Position numbers and translations under genes: made by a program. A stretch of DNA of 64,000 nt from Deinococcus roseus (GTDB lineage: Bacteria > Deinococcota > Deinococci > Deinococcales > Deinococcaceae), in contig NZ_BMOD01000005.1 of the NCBI RefSeq assembly GCF_014646895.1, forward strand, positions 186,001 through 250,000, read 5' to 3'. Positions 43,515-52,800 of this stretch are shown here, one piece after another. Positions within the stretch are counted from its first letter, which is position 1. The number at the start of each line of letters is the position of its first letter. The notes under the pieces were generated by a model. It worked only from the letters and a program-made list of their open reading frames with translations, was not told the origin of the DNA and did no database searches.

Positions 43515-44477
43515 ATGGGCATTTCTGGAAACCGTGTGCTGTACATCGATGGCGATTCATCCCTCCACGTGCTGAAGGCACTTGCCTCTGACACCCGTCT
43601 GCTGATCCTCAGCCTGCTGTCCCACAACCCCATGAACATCAGCGAACTGGCCGAAACCATGGGCCTCCCCCACTCCACGGTGAACTTCAACCTCAACCAG
43701 TTGCAGGAAGCCGGACTGATCAGCGTGCAGTACGAACCCGGATCGCGCGGCTCACAGAAACTCTGTGCCAAAAAGTACGACGAGATCATCCTGAAACTGC
43801 CAGGAGCGAATGTTGAAGCGGAAACCGATACCGTCACGGTATCCATGCCCATCGGAAATTACCGTAACTTTGACATCAAACCCACCTGCGGTCTGGCCAG
43901 CGAAAGCAAGATCATCGGGATGTTCGACGACCCCAGAAGCTTCTTTGAACCCGACCACGTGTATGCCCAGATTCTGTGGTTCGGAGAGGGTTTTGTGGAA
44001 TATGCCTTTCCCAACAACCTGCCTTACGGCTCGGTGGCCCATTCGCTGGTGCTCTCCATGGAAATCTGTTCTGAGGCCCCCCAGTACGACCCGGACTGGC
44101 CTTCAGACATCACTTTGTGGCTGAACGACATTGAGGTCGGAACCTGGACCTGTCCAGGCGATTTCGGTGGCACCAGGGGCAGGCTCACTCCTGCCTGGTG
44201 GCTGGAAGACCAGACCATGTACGGCCTGCTGAAACACTGGCAGGTCACTGAAGATGGCAGCTTCATCGATGGTGAGAAACTGTCTGGGGTGTCCCTGGTG
44301 GACCTGCACCTGGGCTCCAAAAACCACATCAAGGTCAAAATCGGGGTCAAGGACGATGCCCGCCACAAAGGCGGAGTGAACCTGTTCGGGCGCAAATTCG
44401 GCAATTACGAGCAGGATCTGGTGATGCGCATGGCGTACCGTTTTCCGCAGGACAAACCCCGGGTCAAGGTGCGGTAA
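43515..44477 (+). CDS. ArsR-like winged-helix regulator of the glycan operon
   Basis: About 320 aa. Residues about 15-90 are a winged helix-turn-helix of ArsR type (HVLKALASDTRLLILSLLSH, then ISELAETMGLPHSTVNFNLN and QLQEAGLISVQYEPGSRGSQ). The remaining ~220 residues are beta-rich and may form a ligand-binding domain; they contain FGEGFVEYAFPNNLPYGSVA and are too large for a simple metal-sensing ArsR. It is divergently transcribed from the GH2-transporter operon and is therefore the likely local regulator, sensing a sugar. ATG at 43515 with AAGGAG upstream; sequence before it holds the promoter. Effector unknown. Confidence 0.85.
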   Translation: MGISGNRVLYIDGDSSLHVLKALASDTRLLILSLLSHNPMNISELAETMGLPHSTVNFNLNQLQEAGLISVQYEPGSRGSQKLCAKKYDEIILKLPGANVEAETDTVTVSMPIGNYRNFDIKPTCGLASESKIIGMFDDPRSFFEPDHVYAQILWFGEGFVEYAFPNNLPYGSVAHSLVLSMEICSEAPQYDPDWPSDITLWLNDIEVGTWTCPGDFGGTRGRLTPAWWLEDQTMYGLLKHWQVTEDGSFIDGEKLSGVSLVDLHLGSKNHIKVKIGVKDDARHKGGVNLFGRKFGNYEQDLVMRMAYRFPQDKPRVKVR

Positions 44478-44516
44478 ACGCGGGTTTGCTGGTAGGAATT
44501 TCAATTGAGGTGGTAG

Positions 44517-44541
44517 GGGCGAGGCATGCCTCGCCCTTTTT
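44517..44541 (+). terminator. Palindromic terminator after the regulator gene
   Basis: GGGCGAGGCATGCCTCGCCC is a perfect 20-base palindrome followed by TTTTTA. It ends the regulator transcript. The GGGCGAGGCATGCC motif has the look of a dispersed repeat. Confidence 0.75.
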
Positions 44542-44718
44542 ATGGGCCCTGGTTTCACAAGACATCTCGCCCTTTTGGGTTTCTCTGCCCAGACCAAACC
44601 CACAATCCTACAAATTTTTTTGTGACAAATCATACGGTCTCAGGAGGCTACAGTGGATTTCAGCCCAGATTTCAGGCAGATTTCAGGGTGAAACCCTCAA
44701 GTTTGATCTTGCTTCAAT

Positions 44719-44748
44719 TTGACACTTAACAAATATTTTTGCTATAAA
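44719..44748 (+). promoter_or_regulatory. Promoter of the secreted GH43 gene
   Basis: Perfect -35 TTGACA (44719-44724), an 18-base spacer and -10 TATAAA (44743-44748) followed by T. Transcription from about 44755 gives a roughly 150-base untranslated leader, unusually long here. The TTTTGC before the -10 resembles half of the regulator palindrome. Confidence 0.75.
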
Positions 44749-44906
44749 TGCATCAACGCCAGGGTGCCTCCATCATGCCCAGCCAGATGATCCATCTGGT
44801 GCTTTTCGCATGGCATCCTGACGCTTTTTCACTCAACCGCTCAACAGCACACAGAACCCATCCAGGTGGGGGCTGGGGGCGGGTTTTTGTTCCCACAGGA
44901 GACCTC

Positions 44907-46727
44907 ATGCAAAACCCCCGGAACCTTTCGCTGGGTGTTCTGGCCGTCATGTCTGTGACCGCCCTGAATGCCTGCAACACCCAACCCCCACAGCCCATTT
45001 CCACCTTTCAGAACCCTCTGAAAATCACGCTTGATAACGGAAAAACCGTTGACACCTGCGCCGACCCCTCCATCATTCAGGGCCAGAAAGCGGGAGACCA
45101 GAAGTGGTACATCTACTGCACCACCGATCCGCTGAACAGCACCGACAAAAACGACAAGGGGGATTTCAACTTTCACCAGATTCCGATTTTGATGTCTGAA
45201 GATCTGGTGCACTGGAGTTACCAGGGAGACGCTTTCAAAGACAAACCCGCCTGGGTGAAAAATGACGCTGGACTGTGGGCTCCAGACATCGAGTACATCA
45301 ATGGGAAATACCTGCTGTACTACACCGCCAGCGACACCGTTGCAGGGGGAAGTGCCATAGGCGTTGCCACCAGCGACAGCCCACTGGGTCCCTGGGTGGA
45401 CAGCGGAACACCTGTGGTGGAACCCCACCGCCCACCCAACTGCTGTGGAGAGAATGACCGCAGGTGGACCTTTGACCCGGATGTCATTGCAGACGATGCT
45501 GGACAACTGTGGATCTTTTACGGAAGTTATTACGGTGGCATGTCGGTGCGCAAACTTTCTGCAGATGGCCTGACCTCCAACAAAGCCAGCCAGAAAGAAA
45601 TTGCCATTGCCAACCGTTATGAAGGGGCCCAGGTCTTCAAGAAAAATGGTTACTTTTACCTGACCGTTTCTGCCTCTGCCTGCTGCAATGGACCGCTGAC
45701 CGGATACAGCCTGTTTGTTGGGCGCTCCAAGAACGCAGATGGCCCTTTTTTGGATCAGGATGGTGTGGATTTCAATGCCACCAATGCAGGAGGAACCCCC
45801 TTCCTGGCCCAGAATGGGAACCGCTGGGTGGGGGTCGGGCACAATGCGGTCTTCACCGATGCCAGCGGTCAGGACTGGACCGTATACCACGGGGTGGACC
45901 AGACTTCCCCTTTCCTGAACACCAACAACTTCACCCGCAGACCTGTGCTGATGGACCCTGTGGACTGGGTGAATGGCTGGCCCGTGGTGCGCGGAGGCCA
46001 TGGTCCCTCTGATCAGGCCATGCCTGCCCCTGCCGCCAAAAAAGGCCAGAAGAACAATTACAAGACAGATTTCCTCAAAAATGCCGAACCCAGAGATCCC
46101 ATTGCAGCTGCCACCGATGAATTCTCTGGGGACCTCTCCGGGTGGGAATGGACCCGTGAACCTGCAGCCGCAGAATTTGGGCTGGAAGAGGGTACCTTCA
46201 GAATGGATGCCCAGCATGCCGATCTGCACATGGACAGCAACACCGCTTCCATCCTCAGCAAAATTGCTCCTGCAGAGGATTATGTGGTGGAAACAAAAGT
46301 CAAAATCAACTTCCCTGCAGATGGGTGCTGCTTCAACTACACCCAGGCTGGACTGGTGATCTTCTCCAACGACAACAACTTTGTGAAGCTGGTGCAGTTC
46401 TCCCTGTGGGAAACCCGCCAGGTGGAGTTCGCCAAAGAAGTGGGGGCTGTGCCAGATGGCTTCCCCAGATATGGAAACCTGGTGCTGGGACCTCCTGCCC
46501 GTGCTGACCAGTACACCTACCTGCGCATCGTGAAGCACACCGAAAACGGCCATGACCTCTACACCGGGTACACCAGCCTGGACGGCGTGAAATGGAACCG
46601 TGGCGGCACCTGGGAACACAACCTCGGAGCAAATGCCAGAATCGGTCTGGTGTCCATGGGCACCCAGGACGGGGGTCAGCAGTTCAAGGCGAATTTTGAT
46701 TACGTTCGCATCTACACCCTCAAGTAA
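44907..46727 (+). CDS. GH43 arabinanase-like lipoprotein with C-terminal DUF1349-like domain
   Basis: About 606 aa. The signal ends VTALNAC (lipobox, Cys about residue 25). The GH43 propeller (about 45-400) shows DTCADPSIIQG (catalytic Asp), LWAPDIEYINGKYLLYYTAS, WTFDPDVIADDAGQLWIFYG, YEGAQVFKKNGYFYLTVSAS (Glu) and the HNAVFTDASGQDW segment, a pattern of endo-arabinanases. The C-terminal ~200 residues are a concanavalin-like beta-sandwich (VVETKVKINFPADGCCFNYT, then QAGLVIFSNDNNFVKLVQF) of DUF1349 type, probably carbohydrate-binding. It would cut polymer at the surface, releasing oligosaccharides for the importer. The ATG at 44907 has GGAG 8 bases upstream. Confidence 0.88.
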   Translation: MQNPRNLSLGVLAVMSVTALNACNTQPPQPISTFQNPLKITLDNGKTVDTCADPSIIQGQKAGDQKWYIYCTTDPLNSTDKNDKGDFNFHQIPILMSEDLVHWSYQGDAFKDKPAWVKNDAGLWAPDIEYINGKYLLYYTASDTVAGGSAIGVATSDSPLGPWVDSGTPVVEPHRPPNCCGENDRRWTFDPDVIADDAGQLWIFYGSYYGGMSVRKLSADGLTSNKASQKEIAIANRYEGAQVFKKNGYFYLTVSASACCNGPLTGYSLFVGRSKNADGPFLDQDGVDFNATNAGGTPFLAQNGNRWVGVGHNAVFTDASGQDWTVYHGVDQTSPFLNTNNFTRRPVLMDPVDWVNGWPVVRGGHGPSDQAMPAPAAKKGQKNNYKTDFLKNAEPRDPIAAATDEFSGDLSGWEWTREPAAAEFGLEEGTFRMDAQHADLHMDSNTASILSKIAPAEDYVVETKVKINFPADGCCFNYTQAGLVIFSNDNNFVKLVQFSLWETRQVEFAKEVGAVPDGFPRYGNLVLGPPARADQYTYLRIVKHTENGHDLYTGYTSLDGVKWNRGGTWEHNLGANARIGLVSMGTQDGGQQFKANFDYVRIYTLK

Positions 46728-46738
46728 AAGTTGCAAGA

Positions 46739-46765
46739 AAGAGAGGCCCGGACTGGGCCTCTCTT
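46739..46765. terminator. Hairpin terminator between convergent genes
   Basis: AAGAGAGGCCC (46739-46749) pairs with GGGCCTCTCTT (46755-46765), an 11-bp perfect stem with a 5-base loop between the GH43 gene and the MBL hydrolase gene. Flanking T-richness is modest. Confidence 0.7.
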
Positions 46766-46786
46766 CTGGTTTGCTCCAGCCCTGAT

Positions 46787-47626
46787 TTATTCCAGTGTCT
46801 TTGCCAGAAACCCACCTTTTGGGTTTTCAGTCAATTTTCCAAAAGCATGTTCAGGGTCGTGGGGAGGGGCCAGCACCGCTCCCCGTTCAAACCACTCTGG
46901 AAAGAACTTTTTGCGGGTTTCCAGGGTGGTCACCGGATACAGGTCATAACCCATGATGTAAGGGTAGGGGGCATGAATGAAGGTTGGAAGCAAATCTGCA
47001 GTGTAAACCAGCATCTCCCCTTCCGATTCCAGAACAACGGCCTGCTGCCCCAGATTGTGGCCAGGAATCTGCACCACAGACAGGCCAGGGAGAATTTCAG
47101 CAGCCCCATCCAGCACATCAAACAACCCTGCAGCTTCGATGGGTTCCACATACTGCTCGGTGTAGTAAGAGGCCCGGTTGCGCTCGTGGCGGTGGTGGGC
47201 ATCCTGAAGTTCCTGCTTCTGCACAAGGTAACGGGCATTGGGAAAAGCGGGTTTGCCTTCCAGCACATTGCGTCCTGCATGGTCAAAATGCAGGTGGGTG
47301 TTGACCACCAGATCGATGTCTGTGCGGTCCAGACCCACAGCTTTCAGGCCCTCAAAAACCGTGCTGTCCCTTTGCAAATCGAACATGCCCTGAAATTTGG
47401 CATCCCCTTCAAACATCCCGGTTTCGATCAGGATGTTTTTGCCCTGCAACTGGATCAACAGGGGATTGATTCTGAGGGCAATGCGGTTGAGGTCATCTGC
47501 AGGGGTGAGTTTGTTCCACAGCACTTTTGGCACGGTGCCGAACATGGCCCCGCCATCCAGTCTGAAATGTCCATCGGTCAGTGAGGTCACCTGCACCCCA
47601 CCGATTTTGTGTTGTTTGAGCCACAT
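46787..47626 (-). CDS. MBL-fold metallo-hydrolase
   Basis: About 279 aa metallo-beta-lactamase fold protein. The metal motif is NTHLHFDHAG (HxHxDH), with later ligands in VQIPGHNLGQQA (His), VYTADLLPT (Asp) and probably a His near LAPPHDPEHA. The spacing resembles quorum-quenching lactonases and methyl-parathion-hydrolase-like enzymes, but the substrate is unknown. The ATG at 47626 is chosen because TGT-TATGGT ends 7 bases before it (leaderless); an in-frame ATG at 47638 overlaps that box. The longer open frame upstream is not supported. Confidence 0.85.
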   Translation of the reverse strand: MWLKQHKIGGVQVTSLTDGHFRLDGGAMFGTVPKVLWNKLTPADDLNRIALRINPLLIQLQGKNILIETGMFEGDAKFQGMFDLQRDSTVFEGLKAVGLDRTDIDLVVNTHLHFDHAGRNVLEGKPAFPNARYLVQKQELQDAHHRHERNRASYYTEQYVEPIEAAGLFDVLDGAAEILPGLSVVQIPGHNLGQQAVVLESEGEMLVYTADLLPTFIHAPYPYIMGYDLYPVTTLETRKKFFPEWFERGAVLAPPHDPEHAFGKLTENPKGGFLAKTLE

Positions 47627-47642
47627 GGTCCACACCATAACA
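47627..47642 (-). promoter_or_regulatory. Leaderless promoter of the MBL hydrolase gene
   Basis: Minus strand TATGGT (47639-47634) with TGT before it ends 7 bases before the ATG at 47626. No Shine-Dalgarno is visible. Confidence 0.4.
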
Positions 47643-47879
47643 TGTGAGATCTGCACAAACGGAGCGCCAGCCATCCACCCCCAATCTTCCATCCGCGTGC
47701 TGCACAAACGCCTCAGAAAATGCAGGATTTCACCCGGTTTTTCTGGGTGTTTTCCCCTAGTCCCGTGGGCTGTGCGGTCACAGCCAGACGGCGAAAAACT
47801 GCATACACTGAAATCAAACAGCAGGTGCTCTGTTACAACTTCTCTGTCCCATTGCTCTGACACCATTCCAAAGGAATTC

Positions 47880-48695
47880 ATGATGCCAAACATTCAGGTC
47901 CGGTTGATGGGGTCTTACTCCATTGTTCCCACGCCATGCACGCCAGAGAGCAAAAAAGCCCAGTCTTTGCTGGCCCATGCCATCCTCAATGCAGACCGAT
48001 TGCTGGATCGGGATGCTGTGGCCACCTCCCTGTGGGGGGAATGCTCTCCTGAAATGCGCAGGGGGTACCTCAGGAAAGCGCTGCATCAGGTCAACAAGGC
48101 CCTGCCTGGATGGCTGGAATCCCACGGGGAACATTTGCTGCTGCAAAAAGACCATGCAGAGGTGGATGTCTGGATGCTGCAGGACCTCTGCAAAAAAAAC
48201 ATCCAGGACAGCAATTACCTGCAGGTGAAAGACTTCCTGATGTCCCTGCAGGGAGGATTGCTTTCCGGGTGGGAAGAGGAGTGGTGCTGGTTTGAACGGG
48301 AACGCCACCACCACCTGTGGATCGGTTTGCTGGAAAAAGCACTGGATTGCGCCGTGCAAATGCGTCACCTTGAGGACGCTTTGCAATTTGGGACGCGCAT
48401 TTTGCATCTGGAACCCGCCCACGAACCGACCCACCAGACCCTGATCCATGTGCACCTGATGCGGGGGGACCGTGCAGGGGCCATGAAACAATACCAGCGC
48501 TGCAGGCAGGCTTTGCAGGAATGGGACCTGGAACCTGCCCCCCAGACCACCGGATTGTTCCGGGAAGCCCGTGGGGAAACCACTGCACCCAGAGATGTGC
48601 TTTCCAGGCTCACAGACCTGTACCAGCACATGTTGAAGTTGCAGGAGGACACCCAGCAGCAACTGCGGCAAATTGAACGCCTGATCCAGCCCTGA
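47880..48695 (+). CDS. BTAD-domain transcriptional regulator (SARP-like)
   Basis: About 271 aa. The N-terminal ~95 residues resemble the OmpR-like winged helix of SARP/AfsR proteins (LLAHAILNADRLLDRDAVAT, then SLWGECSPEMRRGYLRKALH and the ending QVNKALPGW). The rest is a bacterial transcriptional activator (BTAD) TPR-type domain (LEDALQFGTRILHLEPAHEP, then THQTLIHVHLMRGDRAGAMK and QYQRCRQALQEWDLEP). There is no NB-ARC or sensor domain, so it acts as a small stand-alone DNA-binding regulator. It is divergent from the MBL hydrolase with about 250 bases between. AAAGGA lies four bases before the ATG (a second ATG follows at once). The target is unknown. Confidence 0.82.
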   Translation: MMPNIQVRLMGSYSIVPTPCTPESKKAQSLLAHAILNADRLLDRDAVATSLWGECSPEMRRGYLRKALHQVNKALPGWLESHGEHLLLQKDHAEVDVWMLQDLCKKNIQDSNYLQVKDFLMSLQGGLLSGWEEEWCWFERERHHHLWIGLLEKALDCAVQMRHLEDALQFGTRILHLEPAHEPTHQTLIHVHLMRGDRAGAMKQYQRCRQALQEWDLEPAPQTTGLFREARGETTAPRDVLSRLTDLYQHMLKLQEDTQQQLRQIERLIQP

Positions 48696-48713
48696 AAGCT
48701 TGAGGCTGAAAGC

Positions 48714-49226
48714 TCAGCCCGTGGGGGCCTCATCTGCATCCAGCCCAGTGAAAACCTGCCCGAGGTGGTGGCGCAGGTGGCGCACGTAATCGGTGACCCA
48801 CCATTCCAGAGGGGCTTCAAAGGTCTCTCCTGCAATCTGGATCACGTTGGAAAGCCGCTCAGGGGGAATCTGGCTGGCAATGCCCAGCAAATGCTGGTTG
48901 TAGGCGTACCACAAATCCAGGATGGTGTTCCAGGGCAGCAGGTGGTATTTCTGCACCTCCACCCAGGCATCCGGGTGGTAACCAGGGATCACAGCGTGGG
49001 TGGAAAGCTGTCCGCGCACAAACCGCTGGTGGTTGGTGGCTGCCGAATCGATCAGGTGGCCCATCACCTGCTTGCGGGTCCATTTGCCCTGTGCCCAGGG
49101 TGCATCTGCCAGTTCTTCGGTCAGGGCCTGCAGTTTGGGGTGCACGGCCTGCAGGGTTTCTCTGAACTCGGTCAGGACGTCTTGCAGGGTTTTTTCGCTG
49201 GGTTGCATGGTTTCCACTTCGTTCAT
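48714..49226 (-). CDS. DinB-like superfamily protein
   Basis: 170 aa four-helix bundle protein of the DinB/YfiT group. The metal-binding His pattern is visible: MGHLIDSAATNHQRF (first His) and YVRHLRHHLGQVF (second and third His near the C-terminus). WTRKQVMGHLIDSA is typical of the putative metal-dependent hydrolases or thiol transferases in this superfamily, which is widely expanded in Deinococcus. Cytoplasmic. Its ATG overlaps the upstream nuclease-like gene by 4 bases. Function unassigned. Confidence 0.8.
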   Translation of the reverse strand: MNEVETMQPSEKTLQDVLTEFRETLQAVHPKLQALTEELADAPWAQGKWTRKQVMGHLIDSAATNHQRFVRGQLSTHAVIPGYHPDAWVEVQKYHLLPWNTILDLWYAYNQHLLGIASQIPPERLSNVIQIAGETFEAPLEWWVTDYVRHLRHHLGQVFTGLDADEAPTG

Positions 49227-49663
49227 GGCTTCACTCCTGGCTTCACGTCCAGCACGCGGGCAAGTTGCTGGATGGCAAATTCATTGTTGATCAATGCAGC
49301 AGGGTAACGGAACACCCTCCAGCCCATTTCGGTGGCAATGGCATATTTTTCGGCGTCTTTGACAAAACCATCCAGCTGGGTGTGGCGACCTCTGGGGGAA
49401 CTGACCCCCCCTTCAATTTCCACAGCAATTTTCAGGTGCACCCAGGCAAAATCGAAACGCCAGCGGCGCTCCGGGTGAAATTCGTACTCCCGGATGGGGT
49501 TGGGAATGCCAAAGAGTCGCATTTGCAGCACGAAGATTTCTTCAAGGTGGGATCCCGCTCTGGGCAGCCCTGTTCCTTTCAGATCCTGAAGTTGTCGAAG
49601 CAGGATCATCCGCTTCTCGGGAGGGAGTTTTTGCGCGTAGTCTTCCAGGAGTTTGTTCTTCAT
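49223..49663 (-). CDS. DUF559-like PD-(D/E)XK endonuclease domain protein
   Basis: About 146 aa. RRWRFDFAWVHLKIAVEIEG shows the D...ExE arrangement of PD-(D/E)XK nucleases. HTQLDGFVKDAEKYAIATEM and GWRVFRYPAALINN match the rest of the DUF559/VSR-like fold. It may act in DNA repair or be a former mobile-element nuclease. The ATG at 49663 is chosen; TACTCT lies 10 bases before it and no strong ribosome binding site is visible. It lies just downstream of the injection-system operon on the same strand, 148 bases after the cargo gene, and may read from its own promoter. Confidence 0.78.
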   Translation of the reverse strand: MKNKLLEDYAQKLPPEKRMILLRQLQDLKGTGLPRAGSHLEEIFVLQMRLFGIPNPIREYEFHPERRWRFDFAWVHLKIAVEIEGGVSSPRGRHTQLDGFVKDAEKYAIATEMGWRVFRYPAALINNEFAIQQLARVLDVKPGVKP

Positions 49664-49811
49664 GCCTGTCTTCAGAGTAGCCGAAAGTGGGGCATCTGGA
49701 ACAACCCCCGCCTTAAAGCAGCTGGGGTGTGCTCCTGATTGCAGTGTAGTGGGATAGGTCCGGGCGGATGTCCTGATGATGGGGTCTGCTGGGCATTGGA
49801 TCAAAAAGCCT

Positions 49812-52800
49812 TCAACCCCGCGTCACCACGGCAAAACCACGGGCCAGCAGCATCTGCATCAGTTCAGAGGTGGGTTTGGCTCCGTAGAATTCCCATTGCA
49901 CAATGCGGCGTTCTCTGGGGGTCTGGAACTTGCCCCGATGCACCCAGATGGTGTCCTTGTCGATCTGGGTTTGCAGGGTGGAGGTGAGTTTCACAAAGTT
50001 CTCGGTGGGGGTGCCATTGACCGTGAGGTAGCGGTGGTAGTTTTTGGTTTCCACAGCCATCACCGTGTTGGCAGCAATGGGGATGTTGCCCAAATCATGA
50101 AAACGTGCACCCAGAGAGGTGGAAACATAAACTTCACGGTCACCTCCATGCAGCACCTGGGCATGGTCAGAGGCGGCATCTCCCCTTTCTTTGTTGTTGC
50201 CTTTCAGGTTGCCAATCTGCTGGTGGGTTTTGGCGGGAATGTTGCGTGGCGCGGGCAGCAGGGCAATGGGTCCCTTTGGAGCAGGAAGCAGTTTGGGAGC
50301 TGGCGGATCTTCCTTGACGGTCACCTTCACTTCTGCTTCTGACTCGTGTTCCACAGTTGGCCCTTTGATGTCCGGGTTGATGCTGGCATAAATGTGGGCG
50401 GTTTCTTTGCTCTGCTTTTGCTGGTCCGCCACCAGATCAATCTGGGTCAGGCGGTGTTTCTGTTTGAGGGCCCCCAGTTTGCCTTTGATTTTCTTCAGGC
50501 TGAGTTTGGGATTTTTCAGCAGGGCTGTGCCTTCCTGAGAGGCTTGCTGCAAGTCTGCCTGTTTCTGAGCATCGGTGCGTTTGTCTTCAGAATTCTTGCC
50601 CTTGCCAAAGGGTTTTTTCACCGTCTCCACGATTCTGGCAATCACCTTGTCGATGGCTGCATCCACCTTGCCCTGCACCCTGGTGATGAACTCCCGGATC
50701 TTGTTGGAGACATTTCCCAGCCCGATCAATCTGGCCAGGAAACCAATCACCAGCGGGATCATGCTGGCAAGGCTGCGTTCAATCCAGCCAATGGCTCCCC
50801 CAATGGCTCCGGTGGCAATGGCATGAATGCTGTTGATCACGGCCTCCACAAAGGAGAGGATCTGGTTGGCTTTCTCCCACAGGAACATCACGGTGTTGTA
50901 AATGGCAATGACCGCCTGCACGATGGCCCCGGCTGGGTTGAACATGCTGACCACTTTCATGACGGCCTGCTTGATCACGGTTTCGATCAGCCAGTTCTGG
51001 ATGGCGTCGATGACCATCTGTTTGAGGTTCCCCAGGTCCTCTTTGACTTTCTCCCACAGAGCCTGGATGCCTCCAGAAATCAGGGTCTGGATGTGTTCAT
51101 AGAGTTTTTCCAGCAGGCGCACATTGCGCTCTCCGATGAGTTTCACGGCTTTGGCCCGCATGCGGTCGTAGGTGATGCCCAGCACCTGCAAGACCAGTTT
51201 GAAGATGCTGCCCAGAGACAAATCTGTTGGGGGCTGGATGCCTGCTTTCATCAGGCTGCCAAAAAGCCACTGCATGAATCCGGCTTTCAGGTGGGTCCAG
51301 ATGTTGCCCACAAAGGCATTCAGGCCCCCTTTGATGGCGGCCAGCAGGTTGGAGAGGAACCCGATGGGGTCGTTGAGGATCAGTTTGATGGTCTCTTCGC
51401 CTTTGCGCAGGGCGGCCTGCAGTCGGGCTTTGAATTCCATCAGCACCCGGATGACCTCGCCCACAGCGTCCACCAGCCCCCTCAGCATGCCGCTGTTTTC
51501 TTCTTCCAATTTTTTGATGGCGCTGTCGGCATCCTCCTGGGCTTTCTGGTAACGTTCAGCCATTTTCTGGGCCAGTTCCTGGGCCTGGGTGTCGATGCTG
51601 CTTTGCATCTCGGAGAAGCGGGATTCCATGTCCCTCTGGGCGTTCAGGCCCACCGATTGCAGGTCTGAGGGAAGGCTTTGCACATAGGTCTGGATCTCGG
51701 ACTGACCGCGCTGGATTTCGCTTTTGGCCGCCTTGATGCGGGAATCCACAAATTGCCCGATGCGGTTCACCAGCACATCGGTTTCCTGGGTGAATTTTGC
51801 CCTGGCCCGCTTGAACCCTTCTTTGAGGCCATCCGGGCAGGCCCTGAAGAGGTCTGCCACCCAGCGTGCCGCTCCAGTCACCCCTGAATAGCGTTCCTCG
51901 CGGAATTTCTCTTTTTCCAGCTCTGCATTGCGTTTGAGGTTGTCTGCAGCACGGGTCAGGCCCTGCTCGAACTGGCGCATGGCCTCGTCTTGCAGGCCAT
52001 CAAGGTGTTTCTGGGCTGCTGTTCTGGTTTTGTTGTAAATGCGCTCGATGTTGTCTGTGACAGCTTTTCTGCGGGACTCATTGCGCTCTTTGGCGCTTTG
52101 CTGCTTGAGGCGGACTGCAGTCCCCCCCTGCACTCTGGCCCTGGCAAGGCTGGCTGCGCCCTTTTTGCTGTCTCCAGAAACTGCTGACTTTGCAGCGCTC
52201 TGAATCTGGTTTTCGGTCCTGGGATACGACTGCAATCCTGTCAACGCCTGGGATTGCAATTTCTGGTTCTGGTCCAGCACTTTTGAAAAGCGGGAATCGT
52301 TGGCTTTTTTAAAGGAGCTTTCGGGCAATTCGGTTTTCTTCAGTTCGTCTTTTCCAGTGTCCAGGTTCTGTTTGATTCCAGCATCAAAATTCTGTTTTGG
52401 CTGAGGAACAGCACCTGAAGTGTCCACGTTTGGGGTCTGGGCTGGAGTTTCTGAAGCCAGTGGCGTGGCTGTTCTGACAGGCTGACTGCCGGGATCTGGA
52501 GCCTGGGCTGCCGTGGCCTGCAGTGTGCCCGAGGCGTTGTCCGTTTGCTGCTGAACGGCCCCTCCTGCAGCCTGCTGGATCTGAGAAGCCTCGCCATGTT
52601 GCATGAACTGGTCGGCGTTGTCCAGGGTCTGGGGCATCAGGCGGTCAATTTCCTGCCTGAGCAGGCCTGTAAAATTGCCGGGCTGCACCGATCCGGTGGG
52701 TGCCCCATCCATGGTGGCCACCTGGGATGCCGCCGCACCCGCAGAACGGGCATTGGCAGGATCCTGGGCCGCATTTTCCAGATCTCCCCTTTTCTTGCTG

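Larger units (their letters stand above)
44478..44906. other. Intergenic region with terminator, promoter and long leader
   Basis: This 429-base gap holds no credible gene. It contains the regulator's terminator near 44517, AT-rich sequence around 44610, direct repeats of AGATTTCAGG near 44670-44690, a strong promoter at 44719-44748 and then an about 150-base leader before the secreted GH43 gene. An in-frame ATG at 44748 lies inside the -10 box and is not used. Confidence 0.6.

Noticed and set aside
44841..46736. 631-codon minus-strand open frame opposite the GH43 lipoprotein
   Set aside because: The plus strand has a signal peptide, GH43 motifs, a promoter and a ribosome binding site; the minus frame has none.
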